From contig JBNKDE010000001.1 of the NCBI GenBank assembly GCA_050288105.1, forward strand, positions 434,001-498,000: a stretch of 64,000 nucleotides of DNA. Direction: 5' to 3'. Positions 26,946-35,156 of the stretch are shown here, one piece after another. The DNA comes from JACNJF01 sp050288105. GTDB taxonomy: Bacteria; Pseudomonadota; Gammaproteobacteria; GCA-001735895. The position numbers were made by a program, and so were the translations under genes. Below the pieces are notes generated by a model. That model was not told the DNA's origin, made no database searches, and saw only the letters and a list, made by a program, of their open reading frames with translations. How positions within the stretch are numbered: position 1 is the stretch's first letter; the number at the start of each line of letters is the position of its first letter.

Positions 26946-28373
26946 TCAATCTTCAGCGCCCGAGGTGGTTTGCCAGTGACCGATCGAGTTTGCATAGTAC
27001 TGGATAACGCTTAAGCAAGCCGGGTTGACGCGGTAGCGCTCATTGTTGATATCAATAAAACCACGTCCAGCCAGCATATCCAGCGCTCTGGACATGACAT
27101 GTTCAAAAGTCACTATCTGGATATCGATTGGGGCGCCCATCCGTTCGAGTTGCTTTAAACGAGCCAAAGCGTGGGATTTTAACTCTAATTCGCTCATCCA
27201 CTGTTGCTGGTAATGCAGCAGAATTTCGCTCATCAAAGCCACTGGTAATATGGGGATAACCTGCGAAATTTCCTGCATTAAGCTCTTTGTCAGCTGATTG
27301 ATGCATTCAAAACGAGTGTCATCATCCATCTGGCTGAAATCGATAGCCTGGCGTTCGCAGTAGCGGGCGGCAGACATGGGTTTTCCAAAGTTTACGCTGG
27401 CGTAGCCAAAACGGTTCCAGCGCGTTTTACGGTTCATCAACAGGGTTTTGAAAAAGAATTTAACGCTGGTTTTGGTGACAAACCACAGGTTTCGTCGCTC
27501 TGCAGTCGTATCCAGTTGTCGAATCAGGCTTTTATCTTCGATAACGCGATCATAGTTGATGCCCACTGGTACAAACACAATGTCGCGGTCAACCCCAGGG
27601 TGGTAATCACGCAGCATATAGTCCATAAAGCCCATTCGGGGTTCACGTAAGCAGCCATCTCGTGACAACCCGCCTTCCAGAAAGACGGCCTGCGTGACGC
27701 CAGCACGGGTGGACAGATTGACATATCTTTCGAGCACCTTGCGATACAGTTTATTGCGCGAATTACGACGTACAAAAAATGCACCCATGGCCTTGATCAG
27801 GGTCTGTAGCGGCCAGATTCTCGCCCATTCGCCGACTGCGTAGGAGAGGGCTGTTTTTTCAGCAATAAGAAAGGACACCAGGATGTAGTCCATATTACTG
27901 CGGTGATTCATTACAAATACTACGCTATTGCCTTCCGGGATAGCCTTTAATTGATTGTCATCAAAAAAACCGACCCTAACCCGGTAAATCAGGCGCCCGA
28001 TCTTTTTGGCCAGCCAGTACCCCAGGCGAAAATAAATATAAGCATTAAAAGAGGGGGCTATCTCTTCTGCATAGCGCACCGCCTTTGCCTGGGCAACTTC
28101 CTTGGGCATGCTGTTTTGCTGGGCATACTCCTTTATCGCCGCTATCACCTTGTCATCGAAGATAAGCTGGTCGATCAATGCCTGTTTACGGGTTAGCTGA
28201 AAAGGCCGGATTTCAATATCCAGCCTTGTGTTGACTTCTTCGATAACACGATTGACCCGTCTGCGCAGATACCAGCGTACGCCAGGAAGCAGGATACGAT
28301 CCAGGATCAGAATAATTGCCAGAGCAGTGAGTACTAAAAAAAACCAGTAAGGTAATGTGATTGAGTGTTCCAT
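26946..28373 (-). CDS. PlsB-like glycerophospholipid acyltransferase
   Basis: 475 residues. One membrane helix at about 9-27. The acyltransferase block I is HRSNMD (His157, Asp162, the HX4D catalytic pair) within VMNHRSNMDYILVSF, which is closer to PlsB than to PlsC; block III-like FLEGGLSRDG follows. The C-terminal part, beyond about 345, is helical and ends in a winged-helix-like stretch. At 475 residues it is far shorter than E. coli PlsB (807). It should acylate glycerol-3-phosphate or a related acceptor at the inner membrane; the exact substrate is open. Divergent from the amidotransferase gene, with 60 bases between. Confidence 0.82.
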   Translation of the reverse strand: MEHSITLPYWFFLVLTALAIILILDRILLPGVRWYLRRRVNRVIEEVNTRLDIEIRPFQLTRKQALIDQLIFDDKVIAAIKEYAQQNSMPKEVAQAKAVRYAEEIAPSFNAYIYFRLGYWLAKKIGRLIYRVRVGFFDDNQLKAIPEGNSVVFVMNHRSNMDYILVSFLIAEKTALSYAVGEWARIWPLQTLIKAMGAFFVRRNSRNKLYRKVLERYVNLSTRAGVTQAVFLEGGLSRDGCLREPRMGFMDYMLRDYHPGVDRDIVFVPVGINYDRVIEDKSLIRQLDTTAERRNLWFVTKTSVKFFFKTLLMNRKTRWNRFGYASVNFGKPMSAARYCERQAIDFSQMDDDTRFECINQLTKSLMQEISQVIPILPVALMSEILLHYQQQWMSELELKSHALARLKQLERMGAPIDIQIVTFEHVMSRALDMLAGRGFIDINNERYRVNPACLSVIQYYANSIGHWQTTSGAED

Positions 28374-28433
28374 TTTGCTTTATTATTATGCATCCGTTCG
28401 TAAAGTATCAGATTTATATTCTGTAAACAAAAC

Positions 28434-29138
28434 ATGAAACCCATACTCATTTTTACCCATGCTGATTGTGAGCCACCTGGTTATTACACCAGGCTATTAA
28501 AAGAGCTCGGTCTGGCCTATCGGCAAACCTGCCTTCTGGTTGGCAAATCAAGCGATATCAATCCCGCTAACTATTCCGGGCTGGTGTTTATGGGGGGGCC
28601 AGGGAATGTGAATCAGCCAGATGACTGGATGATTCTTGAGATTGCGATTATTCATAAAGCTTTAAAACAGAACGTACCTGTACTGGGTATCTGCCTGGGC
28701 GCACAGATGTTATGTCTGGCAATGGGGGGTAAGGTCAGGCAGGGAGATTCAGTCGAGGTAGGCTGGCACAATGTCGAGCTGACCAGACAGGGTCTGGAGA
28801 ATCCCCTATTTTCCCGAGTGCCAATGCAATTCAGCACCTTTCACTGGCATGCACATCATTGCATCCCGCCCGAGGGTATACCTGTGCTTGCGCGTAGTGA
28901 CTGCACCGAATGCCAGGCCTTTGCTTTCGGAAAACATCTGGCATTACAGTTTCATCTGGAAATGGACGCGGAAACGATAAAAACCCTGATCAGCCTGTAC
29001 GCTAGCGATCTGACTGGCGATTCGCCCTGTGTTCAGAATAAGCAGCAGATACTGGAAAACATTGAACAGCGTTGTCAGCAGAATTTCGAGCTGGCCGATA
29101 TTCTGGTGGCTGGCTGGTTTAATTCACTTAAAGGTTGA
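28434..29138 (+). CDS. Class I glutamine amidotransferase-like protein
   Basis: 234 residues. The catalytic triad is visible: nucleophile Cys87 in VPVLGICLGAQML, and His174 and Glu176 in LQFHLEM. The oxyanion region is FMGGPGNVN. Stand-alone proteins of this type resemble the glutaminase half of GMP synthase; the acceptor is unknown. The gene overlaps the end of the convergent TauE/SafE gene by 11 bases. Confidence 0.88.
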   Translation: MKPILIFTHADCEPPGYYTRLLKELGLAYRQTCLLVGKSSDINPANYSGLVFMGGPGNVNQPDDWMILEIAIIHKALKQNVPVLGICLGAQMLCLAMGGKVRQGDSVEVGWHNVELTRQGLENPLFSRVPMQFSTFHWHAHHCIPPEGIPVLARSDCTECQAFAFGKHLALQFHLEMDAETIKTLISLYASDLTGDSPCVQNKQQILENIEQRCQQNFELADILVAGWFNSLKG

Positions 29139-29919
29139 TCAGCCCCAGTACACAGATCAGCAGCAAAATGACCCCGATGATACGCTTGAATCCCTGGTCA
29201 TTGCTTAGCATATATTCATGCGCCCTGAGGCCAAGAACATGGCCAATCGCTACCACGGGTACCAGCATCAAGGCACTGGCGAACTGTAGATCGATACCAA
29301 AAGCGGCAAAGGTACTGAGCTTGATCGCTACCAGGATAATCCATAACACGAACAGCGAGTTACGCAGTTTGTCGCGCGCGATATGGTTAACAAATACCGC
29401 CACGATTAAAGGTGCACCAGTCAGTGAGGTGCCCGAAACATAGCCACCAATAATCAGCAGTAGTTTGTCACTCCAGCCAGATTGACTGCGTATGCTCCAG
29501 TTGAAAATCCACAAAAAAGCATAGAACAGGGTGATACCGTAGATGATGATAATCAGCCACTGATTGGGCAGGTTTAATAATCCAAAAACCCCGGCAAGTT
29601 TGGCAGGAAAGATATAGATACTGGACTTTTTCAGGTATGACCAGTCCACGTTTTTGATTCGCGTTAACAGAGTTAAACTGGTAAATATCAGTAAATGAAT
29701 TCCAATAATGGGCAACCAGAAAACTGGACGGTCATATACCAGTAGCATGAGTGGCAATCCTAATGCGGCACCCCCAAATCCTAATCCACTGCGTACAAAA
29801 CCCGACCAGATGAAGACCAGCCCCGTCAACACGAGCTGGGTAGCCGTAAACTCAAGCAGCTGAGAATGCTGCAGGAAATCAAGCATGTTGTTTAGTCCAG
29901 TCCAGAAAATAGAGAGCAA
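29128..29919 (-). CDS. TauE/SafE-family membrane permease
   Basis: Up to 263 residues; a second ATG at 29886 would give 252. About 8 hydrophobic helices, with the N-terminal repeat motif GFGGAALGLPLML and the later SGTSLTGAPLIVAVF, both typical of TauE/SafE. Members export sulfite, sulfoacetate and similar organic anions. There is no sulfur operon beside it to suggest the substrate. Confidence 0.85.
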   Translation of the reverse strand: MLSIFWTGLNNMLDFLQHSQLLEFTATQLVLTGLVFIWSGFVRSGLGFGGAALGLPLMLLVYDRPVFWLPIIGIHLLIFTSLTLLTRIKNVDWSYLKKSSIYIFPAKLAGVFGLLNLPNQWLIIIIYGITLFYAFLWIFNWSIRSQSGWSDKLLLIIGGYVSGTSLTGAPLIVAVFVNHIARDKLRNSLFVLWIILVAIKLSTFAAFGIDLQFASALMLVPVVAIGHVLGLRAHEYMLSNDQGFKRIIGVILLLICVLGLINL

Positions 29920-29984
29920 AAGCGTAGTATAACGCAGGTTCCACTTGCCAGACGCGGGCTAAATCTATATCTTTGCGCGCAGTT

Positions 29985-30165
29985 TAAAGGTGTCCATGAA
30001 AATGGGTTAAACGGGAAGCCGGTGCGAAGAGTCCTCTCTTCAATGCCGACACTGCCCCCGCAACGGTAAACAGGTTAGGTCAACAAATACCACTGGGTGA
30101 ATACCCGGGAAGGTGTTGACAGGGAGTCTTTCCAGCCTGTGAGTCCGGAGACCGGCCTTTAACGC
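29985..30165 (+). promoter_or_regulatory. Cobalamin riboswitch
   Basis: The region has the conserved cobalamin-aptamer elements in order: GGGAAGCCGGTG, the CTGCCCCCGCAACGGTA box, a variable arm, and the closing AGTCCGGAGACCGGCC. It lies in the 307-base gap upstream of a BtuB-type receptor gene. Boundaries are approximate. It should lower expression of btuBFCD when cobalamin is abundant. Confidence 0.95.
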
Positions 30166-30201
30166 GTATGGGTTGAAAAACCTGAGTTGTTAAATTTATC
30201 C

Positions 30202-30221
30202 GGCACGGGTGGTGCCAGGAG
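30202..30221 (+). promoter_or_regulatory. Possible expression-platform hairpin next to the btuB ribosome binding site
   Basis: GGCAC and GTGCC form a 5-bp stem with a 5-base loop, immediately followed by the AGGAG ribosome binding site (30217-30221), 5 bases before the btuB ATG. There is no T run, so control at translation initiation is more likely than termination. The switching partner in the aptamer is not resolved. Confidence 0.4.
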
Positions 30222-30226
30222 ACCTG

Positions 30227-32185
30227 ATGAAATCAAACAGAAGTTGGGCTGCCAGTGCAGTCCTTATCACACTATGCAGTTTTTCTGGAACTGTGTTCTC
30301 CGATGACCGGGATATCCCGGTAATTATTATCACGCCATCCTCGATTGAGCAGCCTCGTCAACAGGCTAATACCTCGGTAACTGTTATCGATCAACAGACC
30401 ATACACAACAGCAATAGCGGTTCTGTCGCTGAACTGTTGCGCGGTCATGCTGGCTTGCACGTTGCTGATTTATTCGGTGATGGGAGTCAGGCAGCCATTG
30501 ATTTGCGTGGATTTGGTCCGACTGCATCCAGCAATACACTGGTTCTGGTCGATGGTAGACGCCTGAATAATTCCGCAGATGGTGCTGCGCCTGATCTGAC
30601 TACAATCAATCTGGATGATATCGAGCGCATTGAAATTTTACAGGGCAGTGCGGGTGTGCTTTATGGTAACCAGGCAGTAGGTGGTGTGATTAATATCATT
30701 CGCAAGCAGGTTGTGGAGAATAAAGCCTCTGTTAGCCTGCGCGCCGGCAGCTATAACTCAAGCGCGCTGACAGCTGATATTCAGCGCTTGATTGGCCAGA
30801 CGCAATTGTCCTTATCCTTTTCTGACCAGCAATCAGATAATTATCGTGCACACAATGATAGTGACCGGCAGAATTTTAACCTGAGAGCTGAACGCCAGCA
30901 TGACAGCTTTACTGCTTATGTTGAAGCGGGTATCACGGATGAGCATTATCTGACACCCGGTGCGCTACTTGAAAGTGAAATGAACGTAAGCCGGACACAG
31001 TCACTGTCGTATTACCAGAATGATTATTTTGATACACAAAGCGAGCTGTTGCGTATCGGCATGGAAAAGACACTTGATAGCGACCGCTCTGTCACCTTTG
31101 ATTTATCCAGGCGAGTGAATGATCGAGAATTTATTCAAACCTTTCGTCCCTATGCGGGCAGCCTCACTACGCAGGATCGGGAAACTACTAATTTAAGTGC
31201 TGTTTACCGGGTTGTTCCTGAAATTACACAAAGCTATTCGCACCTGGTTTTTGGGCTTGAGCTGGAAAGCATCGACTATGACCTGCTGTCGAGCATAGGA
31301 CCTCAGTCCATCGAGCAGGATGTAAGTGATGTCTATCTCTCCAGTCAGTGGATGCTGGGAACACAAAGTCAGCTGGATGTTGGCTTCAGATATAGTGACC
31401 GCAAGTCGCAGATAGCGACTGAAGATTTCAATGATTCGCAGGCGGTGTGGACACTGGGCTATAGTCTGACATTAGGTGATTTGCGTTTATTTGCGCGTGC
31501 CGATCAAAACTTTCGCTATCCCACCGTAGAGGAGCATACCAATGTGCCCTATGGACAGGAACCAGGCTTAAAAACTCAGCATGGTGTTTCGGTGGAACTT
31601 GGGACTGAGTACCTGCATCAGGATACGCGCTATCGCGCTACGCTGTATACGATTCGCTTACAGGATGAGATTGGTTTTGATTCCTCCGGCTTTTCTAACA
31701 TGAATATCGAACAAACAGAACGCCGTGGACTCATGCTGGAAAGCAGTCATCGTATTAGCGAAAGCATCGATATGGATATCAGCCTGACCCTGGTTGATGC
31801 TGAAATCACTGATGGTCCGTTTGCCGGTAAGCGATTGCCACTGGTATCAGAACATTCGGCCCGAATTGATTTTTCTTATCATCACAACGCCAGCTTGAAC
31901 TCCAGTATTGAGCTGCTGGCGATAGATGAGCAGGTATTGGGCGGAGATTTTGCGAACCAGCTGGAAATGTTACCCGCCTATACGGTAGTGAATTTTCACA
32001 TGGGCTACCAGGCAAGGCTGTGGCTGGTTAACTTTCGCATCAATAACCTGCTGGATGAAGAATATGCTGAAACCGGCAGCCAGTATACTGAGTATGACAT
32101 GGTGACCTTTTCAGCAACCAATTATGAAGCGTATTTTCCGGCCCCGGAAAGAAATTTCTGGATTAGCACAAAGTATACGTTCTAA
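30227..32185 (+). CDS. btuB: TonB-dependent vitamin B12 receptor BtuB
   Basis: 652 residues from the ATG at 30227, picked because AGGAG precedes it by 5 bases. Signal peptide about 1-25. A plug domain contains IDLRGFG and TLVLVDGRRLN, followed by a 22-strand-type barrel that ends in a C-terminal aromatic residue (KYTF). The riboswitch upstream and btuFCD downstream identify the substrate as cobalamin or another corrinoid. The gap to the next gene is small. Confidence 0.93.
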   Translation: MKSNRSWAASAVLITLCSFSGTVFSDDRDIPVIIITPSSIEQPRQQANTSVTVIDQQTIHNSNSGSVAELLRGHAGLHVADLFGDGSQAAIDLRGFGPTASSNTLVLVDGRRLNNSADGAAPDLTTINLDDIERIEILQGSAGVLYGNQAVGGVINIIRKQVVENKASVSLRAGSYNSSALTADIQRLIGQTQLSLSFSDQQSDNYRAHNDSDRQNFNLRAERQHDSFTAYVEAGITDEHYLTPGALLESEMNVSRTQSLSYYQNDYFDTQSELLRIGMEKTLDSDRSVTFDLSRRVNDREFIQTFRPYAGSLTTQDRETTNLSAVYRVVPEITQSYSHLVFGLELESIDYDLLSSIGPQSIEQDVSDVYLSSQWMLGTQSQLDVGFRYSDRKSQIATEDFNDSQAVWTLGYSLTLGDLRLFARADQNFRYPTVEEHTNVPYGQEPGLKTQHGVSVELGTEYLHQDTRYRATLYTIRLQDEIGFDSSGFSNMNIEQTERRGLMLESSHRISESIDMDISLTLVDAEITDGPFAGKRLPLVSEHSARIDFSYHHNASLNSSIELLAIDEQVLGGDFANQLEMLPAYTVVNFHMGYQARLWLVNFRINNLLDEEYAETGSQYTEYDMVTFSATNYEAYFPAPERNFWISTKYTF

Positions 32186-32236
32186 GCAATACGGTGGAAT
32201 AGTGTGGTTAATTCCCGGCTCCGTTACACTATGGGC

Positions 32237-33007
32237 ATGACACGCCAGATCATCCTGATATTAAGCTTGTTGTTGCTGGTATTACCTGCGTATGCAAAAC
32301 CACAACGTATTGTTTCGCTGGACCTGTGTAGCGACTGGATGCTGTTGAAGTATGCTTCTCGCTCGCAGGTGCTGGCGTACTCTCCCTTGCTTTATACCTA
32401 TCCGGCGGACTGGGTAGCGCCGGGGTTAAGTACTCACGATGGCAGGCTTGAGCAAATTATCCAGCTTAAGCCTGACCTGGTGTTATCCGGTGAGTACAAC
32501 GCCACACAGCTAAGAAAACGATTAAAACAGCTAGGCTACCGGGTTGAGGTACTGGCACTGCCGAATGACCTGGCATCCATAAAGCCCTATACGCATCAAT
32601 TTATATCAATTATTCAGGGGATGGCGGCGGATGCATTTACGCTAGCAGAACCGATTATAAAACCGAAAAAAAATAGCAACCTGCTGTTACTGGGCGCGAA
32701 TGGAATCGCTACTGGAACCGGTACCCTGGAACACGATGTGCTGACTGCGGCAGGTTGGGACAATTATATTCAGCGGTCTGGTTATATTACCCTGGATCTG
32801 GAACAGCTGATCGCCAACGCGCCCGATGCAATTTATTACTCTGCACCGCTGAGTAACTCCTTGGCCAATTTATTTGTTCAGCATCTTGCTATTAGCAAAA
32901 GAGTCAGCGGCAATAATTTTATGCGTGACGGGAACTGGCGCTGGCAATGTCCGGGGCCGTGGACTTATGACCTGATCGAGGAGCTATCAGCATGGCAAAG
33001 TTCCTGA
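32237..33007 (+). CDS. btuF: Cobalamin-type ABC transporter binding protein (BtuF-like)
   Basis: 256 residues from the ATG at 32237. ATG 32231 and GTG 32204, the latter preceded by GGTGGA, are alternatives. Signal peptide MTRQIILILSLLLLVLPAYA. The mature protein starts with PQRIVSLDLCSDWMLL and continues with LEQIIQLKPDLVL, typical of class III binding proteins for B12 and siderophores. It overlaps btuC by 16 bases and hands the corrinoid to BtuCD. Confidence 0.88.
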   Translation: MTRQIILILSLLLLVLPAYAKPQRIVSLDLCSDWMLLKYASRSQVLAYSPLLYTYPADWVAPGLSTHDGRLEQIIQLKPDLVLSGEYNATQLRKRLKQLGYRVEVLALPNDLASIKPYTHQFISIIQGMAADAFTLAEPIIKPKKNSNLLLLGANGIATGTGTLEHDVLTAAGWDNYIQRSGYITLDLEQLIANAPDAIYYSAPLSNSLANLFVQHLAISKRVSGNNFMRDGNWRWQCPGPWTYDLIEELSAWQSS

Positions 33008-33981
33008 ACCCGATATTATTTCTGCTATTGCTAATAGTTACGGTGATATCCCTAAGCATCGGTAGTATTGATGAGTCAGTGTACCTGGGCCTGCAAGAAT
33101 GGTTGATGAATGTTGACTCTCAGGCAGCCGTTATCATTGGTGAGATACGCCTGCCTCGAACCCTGCTGGCCTTGTTTGTGGGGGCGGCGATGGGCCTGTC
33201 AGGGGCGGCACTACAGGGTCTGCTACGCAATCCACTGGTGGATCCGGGCCTGATAGGGGCAAGCCAGGGTGCAGCACTGGGCGCGGCGCTGGTGTTTTAT
33301 TTTAACCTGTTTCCTGCGCTGGGGGTGCTGGCAACGCCACTGGCAGGCTTAATGGGTGCAGCTTTGACCCTTTTTATATTAATGGGTCTGTCAGGCTCAA
33401 TAGCCCGACCCGCAATTATAATCATGGCAGGGCTGGCAATCTCTACCTTATCCAGTGCATTACTGGCCGTGGTACTTAACTTTGCGCCCAATCCTTATGC
33501 AATGCAGGAACTGGTGTTCTGGTTACTGGGCTCTGTCTCCAGTCGTGGGCTTGACTACCTGGCAATCCTGCTGCCTGCATTTGTTATTGGTAGTTTTATG
33601 ATTATCGGGCAGCGTAGATTATTACTCGGACTTAGTCTGGGGGAACAGGTCGCTGACAGTATGGGACTGAATGTCGTAAGAGGCGGTCGTCTAATAATCC
33701 TGGCGACCGCATTATTAATTGGTTCATCGGTAGCGGTCGCAGGTAATATTGGATTTGTCGGGTTGCTGGTACCGCATCTAATACGGCCGCTGGTCGATTA
33801 CAGGCCTGACCGCTTATTGATGCCTGCGGCGATAGCGGGCGCGATAGTGGTTACTGCTGCCGATATACTGGTGCGTATGCTGCCGCCAGAGCGTGAGCTA
33901 AAGCTGGGCGTGTTAACCGCTCTGGTAGGCGCCCCATTTTTTATCTGGCTGGTTTATAAGGAACGTCAACGATGGATTTGA
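32992..33981 (+). CDS. btuC: Cobalamin ABC transporter permease BtuC (FecCD family)
   Basis: 329 residues, about 9-10 hydrophobic helices. FecCD signatures are LRNPLVDPGLIGASQGAALGA near 80-100 and NIGFVGLLVPHLIRPLV, the cytoplasmic loop that couples to the ATPase. It overlaps btuF by 16 and btuD by 10 bases. Confidence 0.92.
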   Translation: MAKFLNPILFLLLLIVTVISLSIGSIDESVYLGLQEWLMNVDSQAAVIIGEIRLPRTLLALFVGAAMGLSGAALQGLLRNPLVDPGLIGASQGAALGAALVFYFNLFPALGVLATPLAGLMGAALTLFILMGLSGSIARPAIIIMAGLAISTLSSALLAVVLNFAPNPYAMQELVFWLLGSVSSRGLDYLAILLPAFVIGSFMIIGQRRLLLGLSLGEQVADSMGLNVVRGGRLIILATALLIGSSVAVAGNIGFVGLLVPHLIRPLVDYRPDRLLMPAAIAGAIVVTAADILVRMLPPERELKLGVLTALVGAPFFIWLVYKERQRWI

Positions 33982-34700
33982 TGACAATAGAAGACCTGTC
34001 GATAAAAGGTCGCATAGTCGATGTAAACCTGAGTCTACGTCAGAATCAGGTGACGGGTTTAATTGGTCCGAATGGCGCGGGTAAATCCAGTCTGTTAAAT
34101 GCGCTTGCAGGCCTGTTGCCTTCGGAAGGATCTATCAGGCTTTCAGGGCAGGCTGCAAATAGCCTGAAGCCCGCGATAAGAGCACAGAAAATTGCCCTGC
34201 AACCGCAGTTTATAGAGAGTGCATGGGCGCTGTCTGTGCATGATATTGTTTCGATGGGACGCATTCCCTGGGGTGATAGTGACCAGAGTATCATTCATCA
34301 GGTCATGCGCCAGGCAAATATCGAGCAGTTTGCATCGCGTCGGGTCGATGAATTATCCGGCGGTGAGCGAGCCAGGGTTTGGCTTGCTCGGGTACTGGCC
34401 AATCGACCTCAGGTATTGCTGGTGGATGAACCTGTGGCTAACCTGGATATTCATTACCAGCAACAGGTGATGAAAATCCTGTCCGAGTATGCGCGCAGTG
34501 GTCATAGCGTACTAATTGCATTGCATGATTTAAGTCTGGCTGCACGCTATTGTGATCGCTTATGCCTGATGCATCAGGGCCGACAACTGAAAGCGGGTAA
34601 GGTGGCTGAAGTGTTGCAAGCTGAGTTGCTTTCTGATGTGTTTGAGGTGGATGTCTTTGTCGATCTTAACAACTCTCCTCCTGTAGTGATGGCCGGGTGA
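33972..34700 (+). CDS. btuD: Cobalamin ABC transporter ATPase BtuD
   Basis: 242 residues. Walker A GPNGAGKSS, signature LSGGERARVWLARVL, Walker B VLLVDEP and the switch His in LIALHD are all intact. Last gene of the btuBFCD unit, and it completes a full BtuB-BtuFCD corrinoid uptake route. Confidence 0.92.
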   Translation: MDLMTIEDLSIKGRIVDVNLSLRQNQVTGLIGPNGAGKSSLLNALAGLLPSEGSIRLSGQAANSLKPAIRAQKIALQPQFIESAWALSVHDIVSMGRIPWGDSDQSIIHQVMRQANIEQFASRRVDELSGGERARVWLARVLANRPQVLLVDEPVANLDIHYQQQVMKILSEYARSGHSVLIALHDLSLAARYCDRLCLMHQGRQLKAGKVAEVLQAELLSDVFEVDVFVDLNNSPPVVMAG

Positions 34701-34725
34701 TGCAGACTCCGAAAAAACGTATGCG

Positions 34726-34998
34726 CTATCCGGTTGTGAAAGAGGCCGGCGCGGTAATTTGGATATCCTCACACTGCAGCTGTTCTACCTGGGCCATCTG
34801 CGGCCCCTTATGTAGCCATTCGAGCAATTGATCTACGGCCCTCTGCTCGCCGCAGGCGATGACTTCAACGCGACCATCGTGCAGGTTGATGGCGTGACCT
34901 GTGATACCAAGCTGTCGTGCCTGTTGTTGAGTTGACTGGCGGAAAAACACACCCTGAACCCGTCCGGATATGAAAGCCTTAACACAGCGTTTACTCAT
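34726..34998 (-). CDS. acyP: Acylphosphatase
   Basis: 90 residues, full length for the family. Catalytic Arg20 in SGRVQGVFFR and Asn38 in the AINLHDGRVEV stretch are present. It hydrolyses acyl phosphates in the cytoplasm. It converges with btuD, 25 bases apart. Confidence 0.93.
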   Translation of the reverse strand: MSKRCVKAFISGRVQGVFFRQSTQQQARQLGITGHAINLHDGRVEVIACGEQRAVDQLLEWLHKGPQMAQVEQLQCEDIQITAPASFTTG

Positions 34999-35156
34999 GG
35001 GTAAGAAGTCCTTTATCGTAAGTTATCATTAGACCAATTATTACAGCATTGACGAATATTACTATCAAAAAAGACCCACAAAATGACGGGTGATAGGCTA
35101 TAGTGTTCTAAGTTCAACGGTTAGCTGTCAGTTAGGTTTTGTAGTACTGCATACTC

